DNA of 64,000 bases from Amphibalanus amphitrite (Eukaryota > Arthropoda > Thecostraca > Balanomorpha > Balanidae). Location of the stretch: the NCBI RefSeq assembly GCF_019059575.1, contig NW_024882865.1:1-64000 (forward strand). Direction: 5' to 3'. Positions 44,758-54,800 of this stretch are shown in pieces; the stretch's first letter is position 1; each line of letters starts with the position of its first letter. Made by a program: the position numbers and the translations under genes. Under the pieces are notes generated by a model that searched no databases, was not told the origin of the DNA, and saw only the letters and a program-made list of their open reading frames with translations.

Positions 44758-46238
44758 ATACTGGTGCTTTTGTGTTTGCTCTGTCTTAATTAGATCAAAA
44801 GTTATAAGCGAAAAACTTTTCTCCTGTGTAGCGAAATTTTTACATTTAGGTACACACCCCCCCCCCCCAAAAAAAAACTTAACCCGCGCCCCAGTGGCGG
44901 TCTCAGCCAACTTCGCCCTAGTGGGGGGGGGGCATATGTTACCACCCACCTCTAACTTAAAAACTAAGAGGGCTAGAAAGACGCGGTAAAAAGCAGTCAA
45001 TAGCTCTCAATGCGTACTTTTGAAAGTATTTCAGTCATTTTTCATCTTAGAGCAATATTGGGGTCACCAGAGGTCATCAAAGGTCAAAATTTGCCAATTG
45101 TCATTATATTTTTCAGAAAACATGCCGTTATCTCAGGAATTATGGTAGCTAGAAAAACGCATGGAACAGCAATCGATAGCTGTTGAACTCTTCTTTTGAT
45201 AAGGTCATTATCAAAATTGACCTCAGGTCAACGGTTTAGCCTCCAGAGGGCAAAAACTCCAAAAATAGCTGTTTTTACGAAGTGTTTTTTGACAATAACT
45301 TTCGACTACAAAAAGCCACGACATTTCTATAGCCAGAATCGTGTTCCTCTTGCCGAGACGCGTCGAATGAACTATAATTTTGACTTTGAAAGGTCAACTT
45401 GAAAATTTGAACTCAGGTCAAGGTCCTGACCGGAAAAGGTCGTGTTGCATATCAGTCGATGCGTCACAACAAGACAAACACAATGAGACCATCCCCAGCG
45501 TTCTATCTCTTTCCAATCGCGAGTTATTGGCAAAAATCTGTTAGTAGCCTCAAATGACCTCGGATGACCTTTCTAGAGGCTATCAGCAAAAATGACACCT
45601 AGGTCATCATGGTTGGTCCAAATCATTGTGATTCTGAAATATTTGGACTGTTCCTATGCGTACATACACACGGGTCTAGAGGCATTTTCATTTTTCTCCA
45701 TTGACTTGTAATGGAAAGGTCACGCCACTGACCTGACCTTAGGTCACCGATATAAAAAAATCCGAGATATAAAAATTGTAGGCGCCCATAACAGCATGCA
45801 ATCCACCAAGTTTAAAACCTTTCTGATAAACACTGCAGGCTGGGCATGATTGCAAACTTTTTTAGGCTTGGTCAGTTAACTTGACCTGGTGACCTGACCT
45901 GACATGACCTGGGTCAAAAATTTCACACATTGTCCAAAATTGATGAACCAAAAGCTACCGCAAGCGGCGCGGCGCTACGCGCCGCGGTTTTTTATTCACA
46001 CGCAAAAAACGCGACAGGGTGGTAACATATGCCCCCCCCCCCCCACTGGGGCGAAGGTTAAATATTGACCTAGAGTAACCAAATTTGCACAGGGGCGAGA
46101 CCTCCAGGGGGGGGCCACCTACCCACCAAATTTGGTATTTCTAAGTGCCATAGGAGCCAATCGCGAGGGGGGTCGCATCGCCCCCCCCCCCCCCCCCAGG
46201 CTGCGTTATGAAAAATGCCCTGCCAGGGTGAGGGTTAA
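44757..46238 (-). mobile_element. Family G element (copy 2), truncated and split by a nested TTAA element
   Basis: Bases 44757-44878 and 46062-46238 together match the inverse of about 14228-14520. The join is at a TTAA where the element 44879-46061 has inserted. The right terminus CTGCCAGGGTGAGGG plus TTAA (46235-46238) is the long end of the family, with the motif doubled. The left half is missing. Confidence 0.82.
44879..46061 (+). mobile_element. TTAA-flanked piggyBac-like MITE, family H, nested in a family G element
   Basis: TTAA at 44879-44882 and 46058-46061. The long left end reads CCCGCGCCCCAGTGGCGG, then GCCCTAGTGGGG about 33 bp in. The right end is CCCACTGGGGCGAAGG. The interior is rich in AGGTCA/TGACCT. 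GCGGCGCGGCGCTACGCGCCGC forms a stem near the right end. Length 1,183 bp, no credible protein. Confidence 0.88.
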
Positions 46239-46365
46239 CCCTCGCCGGACCTATTGGTTTTCTACATACGCGCCGGCCGAGGGGGGGGGGGCGGGTACGA
46301 CCAGAGGTCGATAAAATGCTTGGAGTTGCTCCAACGAACATCTTAGTCCCACCACTGTCTCCAAC

Positions 46366-46498
46366 TTAGCCCTCGCCTGGCGGGGGGGGGGAGCAGCCTC
46401 CCTAAGTTTTTTTCGCGAATAGCGTAAAAGTTGGTGTCGCGTAGCGCCGCAAAATTTGGCACAACGTCTGGGAATGAGCCTTTTGCTACCTATCCTGA
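46366..46498 (+). mobile_element. Terminal fragment of a TTAA element inside the hAT-like element
   Basis: TTAGCCCTCGCCTGGC, a G-run, CAGCCTCCC, then the standard terminal module (TTTTTTTCGCGAATAGCGTAAAA, a GCG-rich stem, CAAAATTTGGCA). TTAA is decayed to TTAG. Most similar to the inverse of 17410-17563. Confidence 0.65.
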
Positions 46499-46709
46499 AA
46501 ATTCACTGCCATCCGCCGCGTCGGCACACCGGTATCTCCTCACCTTCTCCCCACACGGCCTCGACTCCCCAACTCACACCATCACACTGATCACACTACT
46601 GCATACGGTGACCGGTCGCACGGTGGATCTGAATGCCTACGTTTGCGCGCCAAAGTCTGAAACAACTAACGATTATCATCAGCTTAGAGATGTTGAAATT
46701 TAGCATTTT

Positions 46710-48527
46710 AAAGCTTCTATATTGTATTTGTATTTGACAATAGCAGACACTCTACAGCAACGCGTAGCTTTTACGTGTCCTTAGTCAGAGATGAATAAAA
46801 GAGCAAGGCAATGATGTCGCATAAACACACACACAATGACACACACGCACACACAGTACACACAGTCACGCATACAAGTCATCGCCGAGTAAAAATACGT
46901 TTCACAGCTCGTTTAAATGCCGCGGGGTCTAGATTTCTCGCGTCTCCCGGCATGGAGTTGAGGAGACTAGCAGCGCGGTACTGAAAACAGCGCTGCCCCG
47001 TCGCTGTGCGCACGGCTGAGAGGCGCAAACAGTTGTCCTGTCTAGTCGAACGCTCATCATTCCTAGTGTCAGCATGGGTATGTAAAAGCATGGCAAGCTC
47101 GGCGGGTTCTTGATATAAAATGGCTTTGTGAGCAGCAATCGCTGTCTGCATATCACACATTTGCCGAGGCGTGTGCAGGTGCAGGTCATCCCGCGCGCGA
47201 GACACATGGTCGAACTTCTTTAGCCCCGTTACCACTCTCGCGGCAAAATTGACTACTTTAAGCAGTCTAGTATCGTTTTTAGACGAGCCGTTGCCATACA
47301 CCGAGATACAATATCTCACGCGCGAGATGACCAGCCCCTGCACAATGGTTAACATCACATGCCGCGGGAGGAAGTGTCTCAGGTGGCGGAGACCTATCAG
47401 GAGGCCGACGCACTTTTGAACCACGTCACTGACGTGAACGTCCCAGCTGAGGTGACGGTCAAACGTCACACCGAGGTTTTTAACGCTAGGGCTCTCCTGA
47501 ATGGTCTCGCCACCGACCCGTACGCTGACAGGTGGTAGGTTACGGGTGTTCTGGCGGGTGCCAAGGAGAAGGATTTCCGTTTTGGATTCGTTGAGCTTAA
47601 GGCCGTGGGCATGGAACCACGATGCTAAAGAAGACAGGGTGGACTCCATGCGCAGGATGAGATCAGGAAGGTTGCGTTTGACATCGGATAGGAGGATTTG
47701 GGTGTCGTCAGCGTACTGGGTCACATGAGCGTCCGGCGCGTGCAAGCTGAGATCATTGGAGAAGATTGTGAACAACAAAGGACCAAGGGCGGATCCCTGG
47801 AAGACTCCCATGGTGTTGGGAAGAGGCTTGGAAACTACTCTGTCACCGGTAGAGGAAGAGATGCAGACAGACTGAGTATGACCACTGAGATAAGATGAAA
47901 ACCATGAAGGATCGATACCATAAAGCTGAAGTTTGGTTAGGAGTTGGTCGTGAGGGATAACATCGAAACATTTACTGAGGTCGAGGAGGCACAACAGTGA
48001 GACATGACCGTGGTCCATGTTCGAAAAGATACGGTTCGTGACGGAAAGGAGTGCGGTTTCAGTGGAATGGTGGCGGCGGAAACCATGCTGGGACGGGGAG
48101 AGGAGATGGTTATCGGACATGAAGGCAAACAGCTGCCGCTGTACCAGCCGTTCAACTGTTTTTGCCATGATGGGAACAATGGATATAGGACGGTAGTTTG
48201 AGACAAGGGTAGGATCACCGGATTTGTAGATAGGATGAACCAGGGAGTGCTTCCAGGAATCGGGAAAGTCACAGGAGGTAAGGCAGGTATTGACAATATG
48301 GAGTAGGATGGGACCTATGGCATCAAAACAAAGGAGAAGGATGCGAATACATATACCATCAGGCCCGCACGCACCAGAACGCTTCATGGAGAACACTACC
48401 TCCCGCAGCTCGGCCAGCGTGACAGCAGCGACACGAAAGCCGCAGGCACCAACTCGCGGTAGGCGACAAGGTACATCGGGAGGCACCCCGCGGCTAGAAA
48501 GATCGGCAGCAAATTCAATTCAAAAGT
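46710..48527 (-). mobile_element. 5'-truncated CR1/Jockey-like LINE
   Basis: It contains the reverse transcriptase frame below and a 3' UTR with a GT-rich stretch (46824-46870, minus strand), and ends near 46710-46735 in CAAATACAAATACAA. Upstream of about 48527 the coding sequence stops abruptly, as in typical 5' truncation. It lies within the hAT-like element. Confidence 0.85.
46879..48524 (-). CDS. LINE reverse transcriptase (C-terminal part of ORF2), 5'-truncated
   Basis: An uninterrupted frame of about 548 codons ends at 46879. The truncated start reads IEFAADLSSRG, so no true initiation codon is present. Reverse transcriptase blocks in order: KRSGACGPDGI; HPIYKSGDPTLVSNYRPIS; FRRHHSTETALL; LDLSKCFDVIPHDQLL with a catalytic Asp; the GVFQGSALGPLLFTIFSNDL block, with Phe where most LINEs have Pro; and the catalytic YADDTQIL. 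The tail SVKNLGVTFDRHLSW and the end FKRAVKRIFTRR are typical of Jockey/CR1-type elements. The endonuclease domain is missing. The open frame suggests fairly recent insertion, but this copy cannot be autonomous. Confidence 0.95.
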
Positions 48528-50176
48528 TTATATCTGTGCTTTAACGCACTTGTCCGTATTGATTGAGAAAAGAGCGGACTTTTTATCGTATTACCTAATG
48601 CGAAGTAACGCAATCGAAGTGTGATTTCGGTCCACTGTGCGTTTTCAGGCGCGCTCGATAAAACGCCCAGGCCTGGAGAAAGTTGGAAGGGTGATTTTCT
48701 GATCCTCCTTACCACAAAATGACCCTAAGCGAAAAAATGCCCGCAGGGCGCTGCCAACGCGTGCCAGCGGCCCTGCTAGTAAGGGCGAAAATCAATGTAT
48801 GTGTATGCGGAGCACACCCTTAGCGCTATGATGGCTCCTTGGAGACACCTGGAGAAACCTGTCCCGGCAGAAGGGTCAGGTCCCTCGCAGACGGCGCGGC
48901 ACGGCGAGAGCTCAGCGGGTGGCCTAGCCGGAAAGAGGATAAAAATAGCCGACTGGCCCGACCCAGCGAGGGGTGACCGAAGGGTGACCAGGAGTGAATG
49001 AGGGAACATACACGCGGTACTTACCGAGCAGCCGATAACAGCACCGGACGATTAGAAAGTCATAAGTCAATGCTGTATTTTAGGCGTAAGGAAGCATCCA
49101 TGTAGACGGGCGGACTGTCTCCAGCTCTTCGAAGCATTGCTAATATCTTGCTCCAACGGGCGTTGGCACGTTGGAAGTTTTATCGACCACTGGGTACGAC
49201 CCCCCCCTCGCCGTTTCGCCCCTGGTGGAGCTAGCGCGTCGCGGAAAAAACGAGCGTGTGCGCCGTTACGAGACGCAGAGATTGGTACCCGATTTTAAGG
49301 TCCTAGGTCAACCGGTGACCTCTGAGGTCAGGTCAAGTGCCCCAAGGTACGGTTCAGTTTTTGGTGAATAACTTCGCAAAAAACGGCCGCAAAGCGCCGA
49401 TTTTGGCAGCATCGTGTTCGCCTCGACCAGGCGCGTCGAATGATATACTTTTTGTCCGGGTCAGGTCAACTTGGGGTGTTGGCCTCAGGTCAAGGTCAGG
49501 TCAGCACCCCCAGGTCACGAAGTTGGTCGAAAGAGGTCATGTCGCATGTCATTCGATTCGGCAGGCCTTCCTGAGTCCATTGGTGCCTTCCCCGACTCGC
49601 TAGCTCAATTTGATCAAGAGTTATTGACGAAAAACTAATTTGACCTTGATGACGTCATAAATGACGTCACGCAAGGTCAACATTGCAAAAGTGACGCATC
49701 TAACCTTGCAAGGAGTGCATCAAATCACGATTCTGTGTGCTTGAGATAGTTGGAGATCGTTCCCGGCGCCAGAATAGCAGTTTTCATTTTTCCCCATTGA
49801 CTTATAATGGTGAGGTCACGAAAATGACCTGACCTCATATGACCTTTAGGAAAAATCCGAGATATACAAGTTGTGGGACTCATAATGGATACTAGATCCT
49901 GCAAGTTTCATTTCCCTGTGACATCTCCTCTGGCAGTGAGGGCGTTGCGAAGTTGCGACATCTGAAGACCGTGCAGAGGTTCACTTATGACGTCATAGGT
50001 CAGTGACCTGACCTGACCCAAAAATGCGGTTGGTGTCAAAAGATGCGGCTTGGATCAAAGGTCAGGTATGCCAAGTTTCAGCTCTCTATCGCCAGCGTGT
50101 TCGGAGCTATCGCGAAAAAAACCCTATGGGGGGGGGGCGGCACCCGCCCCCCCCCCCCTCGGCCGGCGAGGGTTAA

Positions 50177-51877
50177 GAGGTAGTGGCAAAATTCTGTATC
50201 TTACGATCTTACTGACGGTGATGGCCAACGCCTTTGTCGAATGTGTCCCTGGTGCGGTCGTGCATCTGCTCCAGCTAAATTTCTCTCGCTAGATGTCACT
50301 ACAAACGAACGCCTGAAAGATGCTGTGCCGCAAGACAGTGATAGTTTAGCTCCTCAAAAGATGGCGCTAGCTGTACCACTACGCTGTGTAATAGCCTTTC
50401 CCCGCACTGGCGTATTTCCTGTTTCTTCACTTGGATCTCTGAAATCTGAATCGATTTCAGATTTGAACTAATCGATGTGCATGTCTGATGCCGGGAGGAT
50501 CTGCATTGACTGTTACAACCCAGCACCAAACTATTCACGTCATAGCCTGGGCGGTTTCGGTAAGTACTTACTTGTTGTACATACAGGTTCCTTTATTTTT
50601 AAGTCCACAGAGACGTTTCAGTGACGTAACCAGCGCATTTCATAAGGCATTATTCATCATTGGCTTTAATTCAAACTTCCCAAACTTTTGATTCTTTTCA
50701 CCGCCCGAGTTGATTGAAGCTTAGCAATCATGGGGGGGGGGGGGATACATACCAAGCTATCAGTTTGAGTATTTGCATTCTGTGTTGCTCTATTGTAACA
50801 CTGTCTTTAAAGTGGCCTAATTTATTTGATGCCCCTTCCCCATCCAGCACTTATTCCGAAAAGAAGTTATTCGCTCAATGTCCTCCCGAAACGTCATCAA
50901 CGTAGCTCAAATACCAAACCAGTCATTGTTGGAACATGAGATATCGGCAACAGTCTTGCTTGGAGCCATGCATGTCAAAATGCATCACCAGAAAACAGAC
51001 GTTTTCTTCGAATGCAGCAGAAAACAGCTCAAAAACTAGTTCTGTATATTGGGCTTTGCTGAAATATAATAGTAGTAAAACACATAACACGATTTGTGGG
51101 GCGGCGTCGGGCCGCGAGCAGCCTTCATTGCGGACGGTTCCTTGCCGATGGAAGACCGAACGAAGCGAAAAATCTAGCCGACGCGACACGACAGACTGTG
51201 TGACCAGCAGAGGCGGTTGAAAACGGTGCGGACGCGGCACAGAAGGCACAAGCCCCACGTGAGACGCCCGGACGGAAACAGCGAACAGTAGCGTGCACAC
51301 AGCGCCAGAGCGCGCAAAGACCGCGCCGGTGACGATAAAACGGGCGTGCGGCGGTCCAGCGGACGCTGCAGACGCTTCACACCTGGCGAGCACAGCATGA
51401 ACTAGAGCTTCTTCACCTCGCCGCTGGCGCGCAAGCCGACACATCCAGACGCCAACATTGCAGCAGACTTCAGTAAAATACGTTTTACAACACATGTGAA
51501 AATAGCGGGCTTCCAACGGCAGCGCCCCAAAGCGGCGCACCTGCCCGACAGCCGCCTCCGCGCTCCGCAGAGCGGCCGGCAGCGCAGGCACAACACTCAT
51601 AGGAACTCGCATTCATTCTTTCACAATCACGCTTCGATTCACGCACTCATCGCACAATCACTCACGCACTATTCGCACACTTCCTTGGGCGCACGCGCAC
51701 CACAGTGCAGGGCCAGCGCCCGAGCCCAGCAGTTCTTCGCAGCAATTCACTGCTTCGATGCGACCACGTATCACAAGCGTTTGTGTGTTGACGCGCCTTG
51801 CAGGCCATTGTTCGTCACTAGCGCAAATTCGGTGTCAGCGAGCACCAAACGGGGTTCGTGTTTTTCTCCTCGGGAGC
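50177..51877 (-). other. Downstream region of the PAM2/MAP-like gene; probable 3' UTR, no other gene
   Basis: Lies 3' of the stop codon at 51878 on the minus strand. AATAAA (as TTTATT on the plus strand) occurs at 50821-50826 and 50592-50597 and could serve polyadenylation. A 229-codon minus-strand frame at 50923-51612 has no domain I recognise and probably falls in the untranslated region. Confidence 0.35.
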
Positions 51878-54800
51878 TCATATGGCCTCGGAGGCAGCCG
51901 CTGGCTCGAGGCCCGACCCCAGCAGGTCTCCCGTTTCCACGTGCGCCGCGGGCTCGTCCACGTGGTCGCCGTTCTCGTGCGGGGCCCCGTTCTCGGTCGG
52001 TGAGCCGTTCACGTTGGCCGGTGCGTCTCCAGCGCCATCGGACGGCAGTTTGTCGGACTCCGACACACAGTCGGCCACGGGTGGCAGCTCCGACTCCGCG
52101 GCCTTTGCAGGCTCCTTGGTGGGTGATTTGGCCTTGCCTGTTTTGCTGGCGGCGGCGCCCGGCTTGGTGCGGCCGATCGAGAGTCGGTGGCCGGCCGGTT
52201 TCGCCGCCGTGGTGGTTGGCTTCTTGGCTCCGGCGGCTGCGAAAACATAGATGATAGAGTCAGCTAAACGGATTTAGACATTACCAATTTGCCACACCAA
52301 TGACAATATTTTTTTTTCATTTCTAGCCATTCGGAATGCCTCACGATCGTAACAAGCAAACGTAAATAGCACCTCAACGGTTGATGGATATGTTCTGGTA
52401 GTGACTGACATGCAGCTGAAGTATTAACACATTTTACAGGAATATATATTTCGATAAAGTGTGCGAATGAAGCAAAACGAAACAAGAAATCAAGGGACTA
52501 GCACCGCTCACTCCCAAAACTACCAGCCGTATCACTCACCGTTCGCCGGCGCCGCTGTCGAAGCCGCAGCCGCCCGGGCCGCCGCGCGGGACGCCATGGT
52601 TCCCGTCACCTTGCTGGCCGCCGCAGTCATCTTCACCTCCGCCGGCTTCTTCGGGCCCGCCCCGTTAGTAGTGGCTGCGCGCGGGGTCGGCGCCACTCGT
52701 CCCGGGGTGGTCTTAGTGGCCGCGCCCGGCGCTGGGCGAGCGGGCTTTGGTGCAGCGGTCCTCGCCGAGGTGGGTTTCGGCGCGGCGGGTTTGGCTGCGG
52801 CCGGTTTGGTGGGGGATTTGTGTGCAGTGGTGGCCGTGGTGCGTGCCGCGGTGGTAGCGGGACGGGTGGTGCCCGAGGCTGACCGGGCAGTGGGGGCCTT
52901 GGGAGCGCCGCTGGCGGCAGGGCGGGCGGCCGTCGTCCGCGCCGTGGAGGGAGCCGCGCCCACCCGACTGGCAGCCGTCTTTGTAGGAGAGGTGGTCGCC
53001 CTCGCAGCACCCACTACCGGCTTGGCGGCGGCTGTGGTCGTTTTGGTCCCCGTGCCAGAGGCCGTTTTCGACAAAGCCGGTCGGGCGGCGGTCGTCTTGG
53101 CCGCGGCCGGTCGCGGAGCTGCGGTCGAAGCAGCCGGCTTGGGCGCAGGTTTCGAAGCGGCGGTGCGAGCCGCCGTTGTCGCCGTCGGCTTGGGACTCGC
53201 CTTGGCAGCAGCCGGAGCCTTCGCCGCCAGCGTCTTTGTAGGAGAGGTCCGCGCGGCCGCTCCCACCTTAGCGGCAGTGCGAGCAGTGGCAGGAGACGCG
53301 GGTTTCGCCGCCGTGCCAGTCGTCGGCCGGGTAGACTTGGTCGCAGTCGGCTTGGCCTTGCTGGCGGTGGCACCGGGTTTGGTTTTGGTCGCAGCGGCGG
53401 CAGATTTGGGCTTGTCGGCGGGTTTCTTCTCCGCAGTGTCTCCTGTTGAGCCGGTGACTGTGGCAGCCACAGCAGCAGCGGCGCCGGCGGCGGAGGCCAG
53501 GACGGCGCCCACAGTAGCGGCGGCCGCCTCACGCAGACCGGCTGTTTCCTCGGCTGCCGTCTCCGCGGCACTCTCTAGCTGCTCGGACCCGGACTGAGCC
53601 GTCTCCTCCGCCTTCTTAACCGCCTGTTCAGCCATATCCTCAGCCTTCCCAGTCGCCTGCTCCGTCATGTCCTCGGCCTTCTCAACAGCGTTTTCAACCT
53701 TCTCCGCCGCTTGTTCGGACAAGGTGTCTGCCTTCTCAGCCACCTGTTCTGCCTTCTCCGCCGCCTGTTCCGCTACGTCCTCCGCCTGGCCAGACGACTG
53801 TTCCAGCAGGTTCTCCGCCTTTCCTGCAGCCTGTTCCAAGAAGTCCTCCGCCTTCCCTGCAGTCTGCTCCGCAGATTCCGCTGCCTGCTCTGCCATGTCG
53901 TTTGCCTGCCCCGCCGCCTGTTCCAAGAAGTCCTCCGCCTTCCCTGCAGCCTGTTTCGCAGATTCCGCTGCCTGCTCTGCCATGACGTTCGCCTGTCCCG
54001 CCGCCTGTTCCAAGAAGTTATCCGCCTTCCCTGCAGCCTGTTCCGCAGATTCCGCTGCCTGTTCCGTCATATCGTTTGCCTGCCCCGCCGCCTGTTCCAA
54101 GAAGGTCTCCGCCTTCCCCGCCGCTTCTTCCACAGTGTCGTTTGCCTCCCCCGCCGCCTGCTGCAAGAAGTCCTCCGCCTGTCCAGCAGAGTGCTCCGCA
54201 GAGTCTGCGGCTGAAGAAGTGACGCGCTCCGCCTGATCAGCGGCTGACTGTAGCGTCTCCTCCAGTCCTCGCGCGGCGGAGTCTGCCGCACCCTCCACCT
54301 TCGCCAGTCCAGCGTTGGCCGCATCGCCAGCCGCATTGAGCGCATCATTTGTCGCCTCCTGCGCCTCCTCAGCGCCTTCCTGCACTGCCGAGTCGGCTTC
54401 GGCCGCTTTGGCGGCGGCCGCCTCCTGCGCGGATGTCAGACTTTCCTCGATCTGGTGGACCAGCGCAGACGCTCCCTCGCTCAGCTGGGAGAGGAGGCCG
54501 GGCTGTTCAGACGGCGGCTGGGGTGCTGCGTCTCCAGCCTTCTCCTCTCCAGCGTCCGCCGAGGGCTCAGCCGCGGAGACGCGCGCCATGCCCTCCTGGA
54601 TGCCCTCCTGAATGCCCTCCTGGATCTGATGCGCCAGAGAAGACACACCGCCAGACAGCTGTGAGAAAAAGTCGCCGCCCTCTCCGGCAGATGGCTCCTT
54701 TGTAGGCTCCGCCACCGCGTCCGTCGCTGCGTCCCCGGCCTTCTCAGGCTCGCCAGACGTGTACGCAGCAGTGACCGAGTCCTGAACCTGGTGGACAAAG

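Larger units (their letters stand above)
46294..49200. mobile_element. hAT-like element with 8-bp duplication (46302-49192), containing a LINE
   Basis: GGTACGAC at 46294-46301 recurs at 49193-49200, an 8-bp duplication. The inverted ends are CAGAGGTCGATAAAA and CAGTGGTCGATAAAA, with further similarity (CTTGGAG/GCTCCAACG) inside. CAG-starting termini with 8-bp duplications indicate hAT. No hAT transposase is seen; the interior holds a fragment of another TTAA element (46366-46498) and a LINE (about 46710-48527). The duplicated target sequence belongs to the family J element in which it sits. Confidence 0.78.
46235..50176 (+). mobile_element. TTAA-flanked piggyBac-like MITE, family J, split by a hAT-like insertion
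   Basis: The left terminus TTAACCCTCGCCGGACC lies at 46235-46301. The body resumes at 49193 with GGTACGACCCCCCCC and ends GGCGAGGGTTAA (TTAA 50173-50176). Removing 46302-49200 (insertion plus one target copy) leaves about 1,043 bp. The restored left part matches 57963-58150 and 61236-61370, and the right 130 bp match bases 1-125 of the window. Paired TGACGTCA sites lie at 49650 and 49662. It shares its first TTAA with the preceding element. Confidence 0.82.

Noticed and set aside
52461..53597. 378-codon Ala/Val-rich plus-strand frame, and similar frames at 53667-54236 and 54972-55553
   Set aside because: They are shadows of the GC-rich minus-strand coding exon with in-frame junctions.
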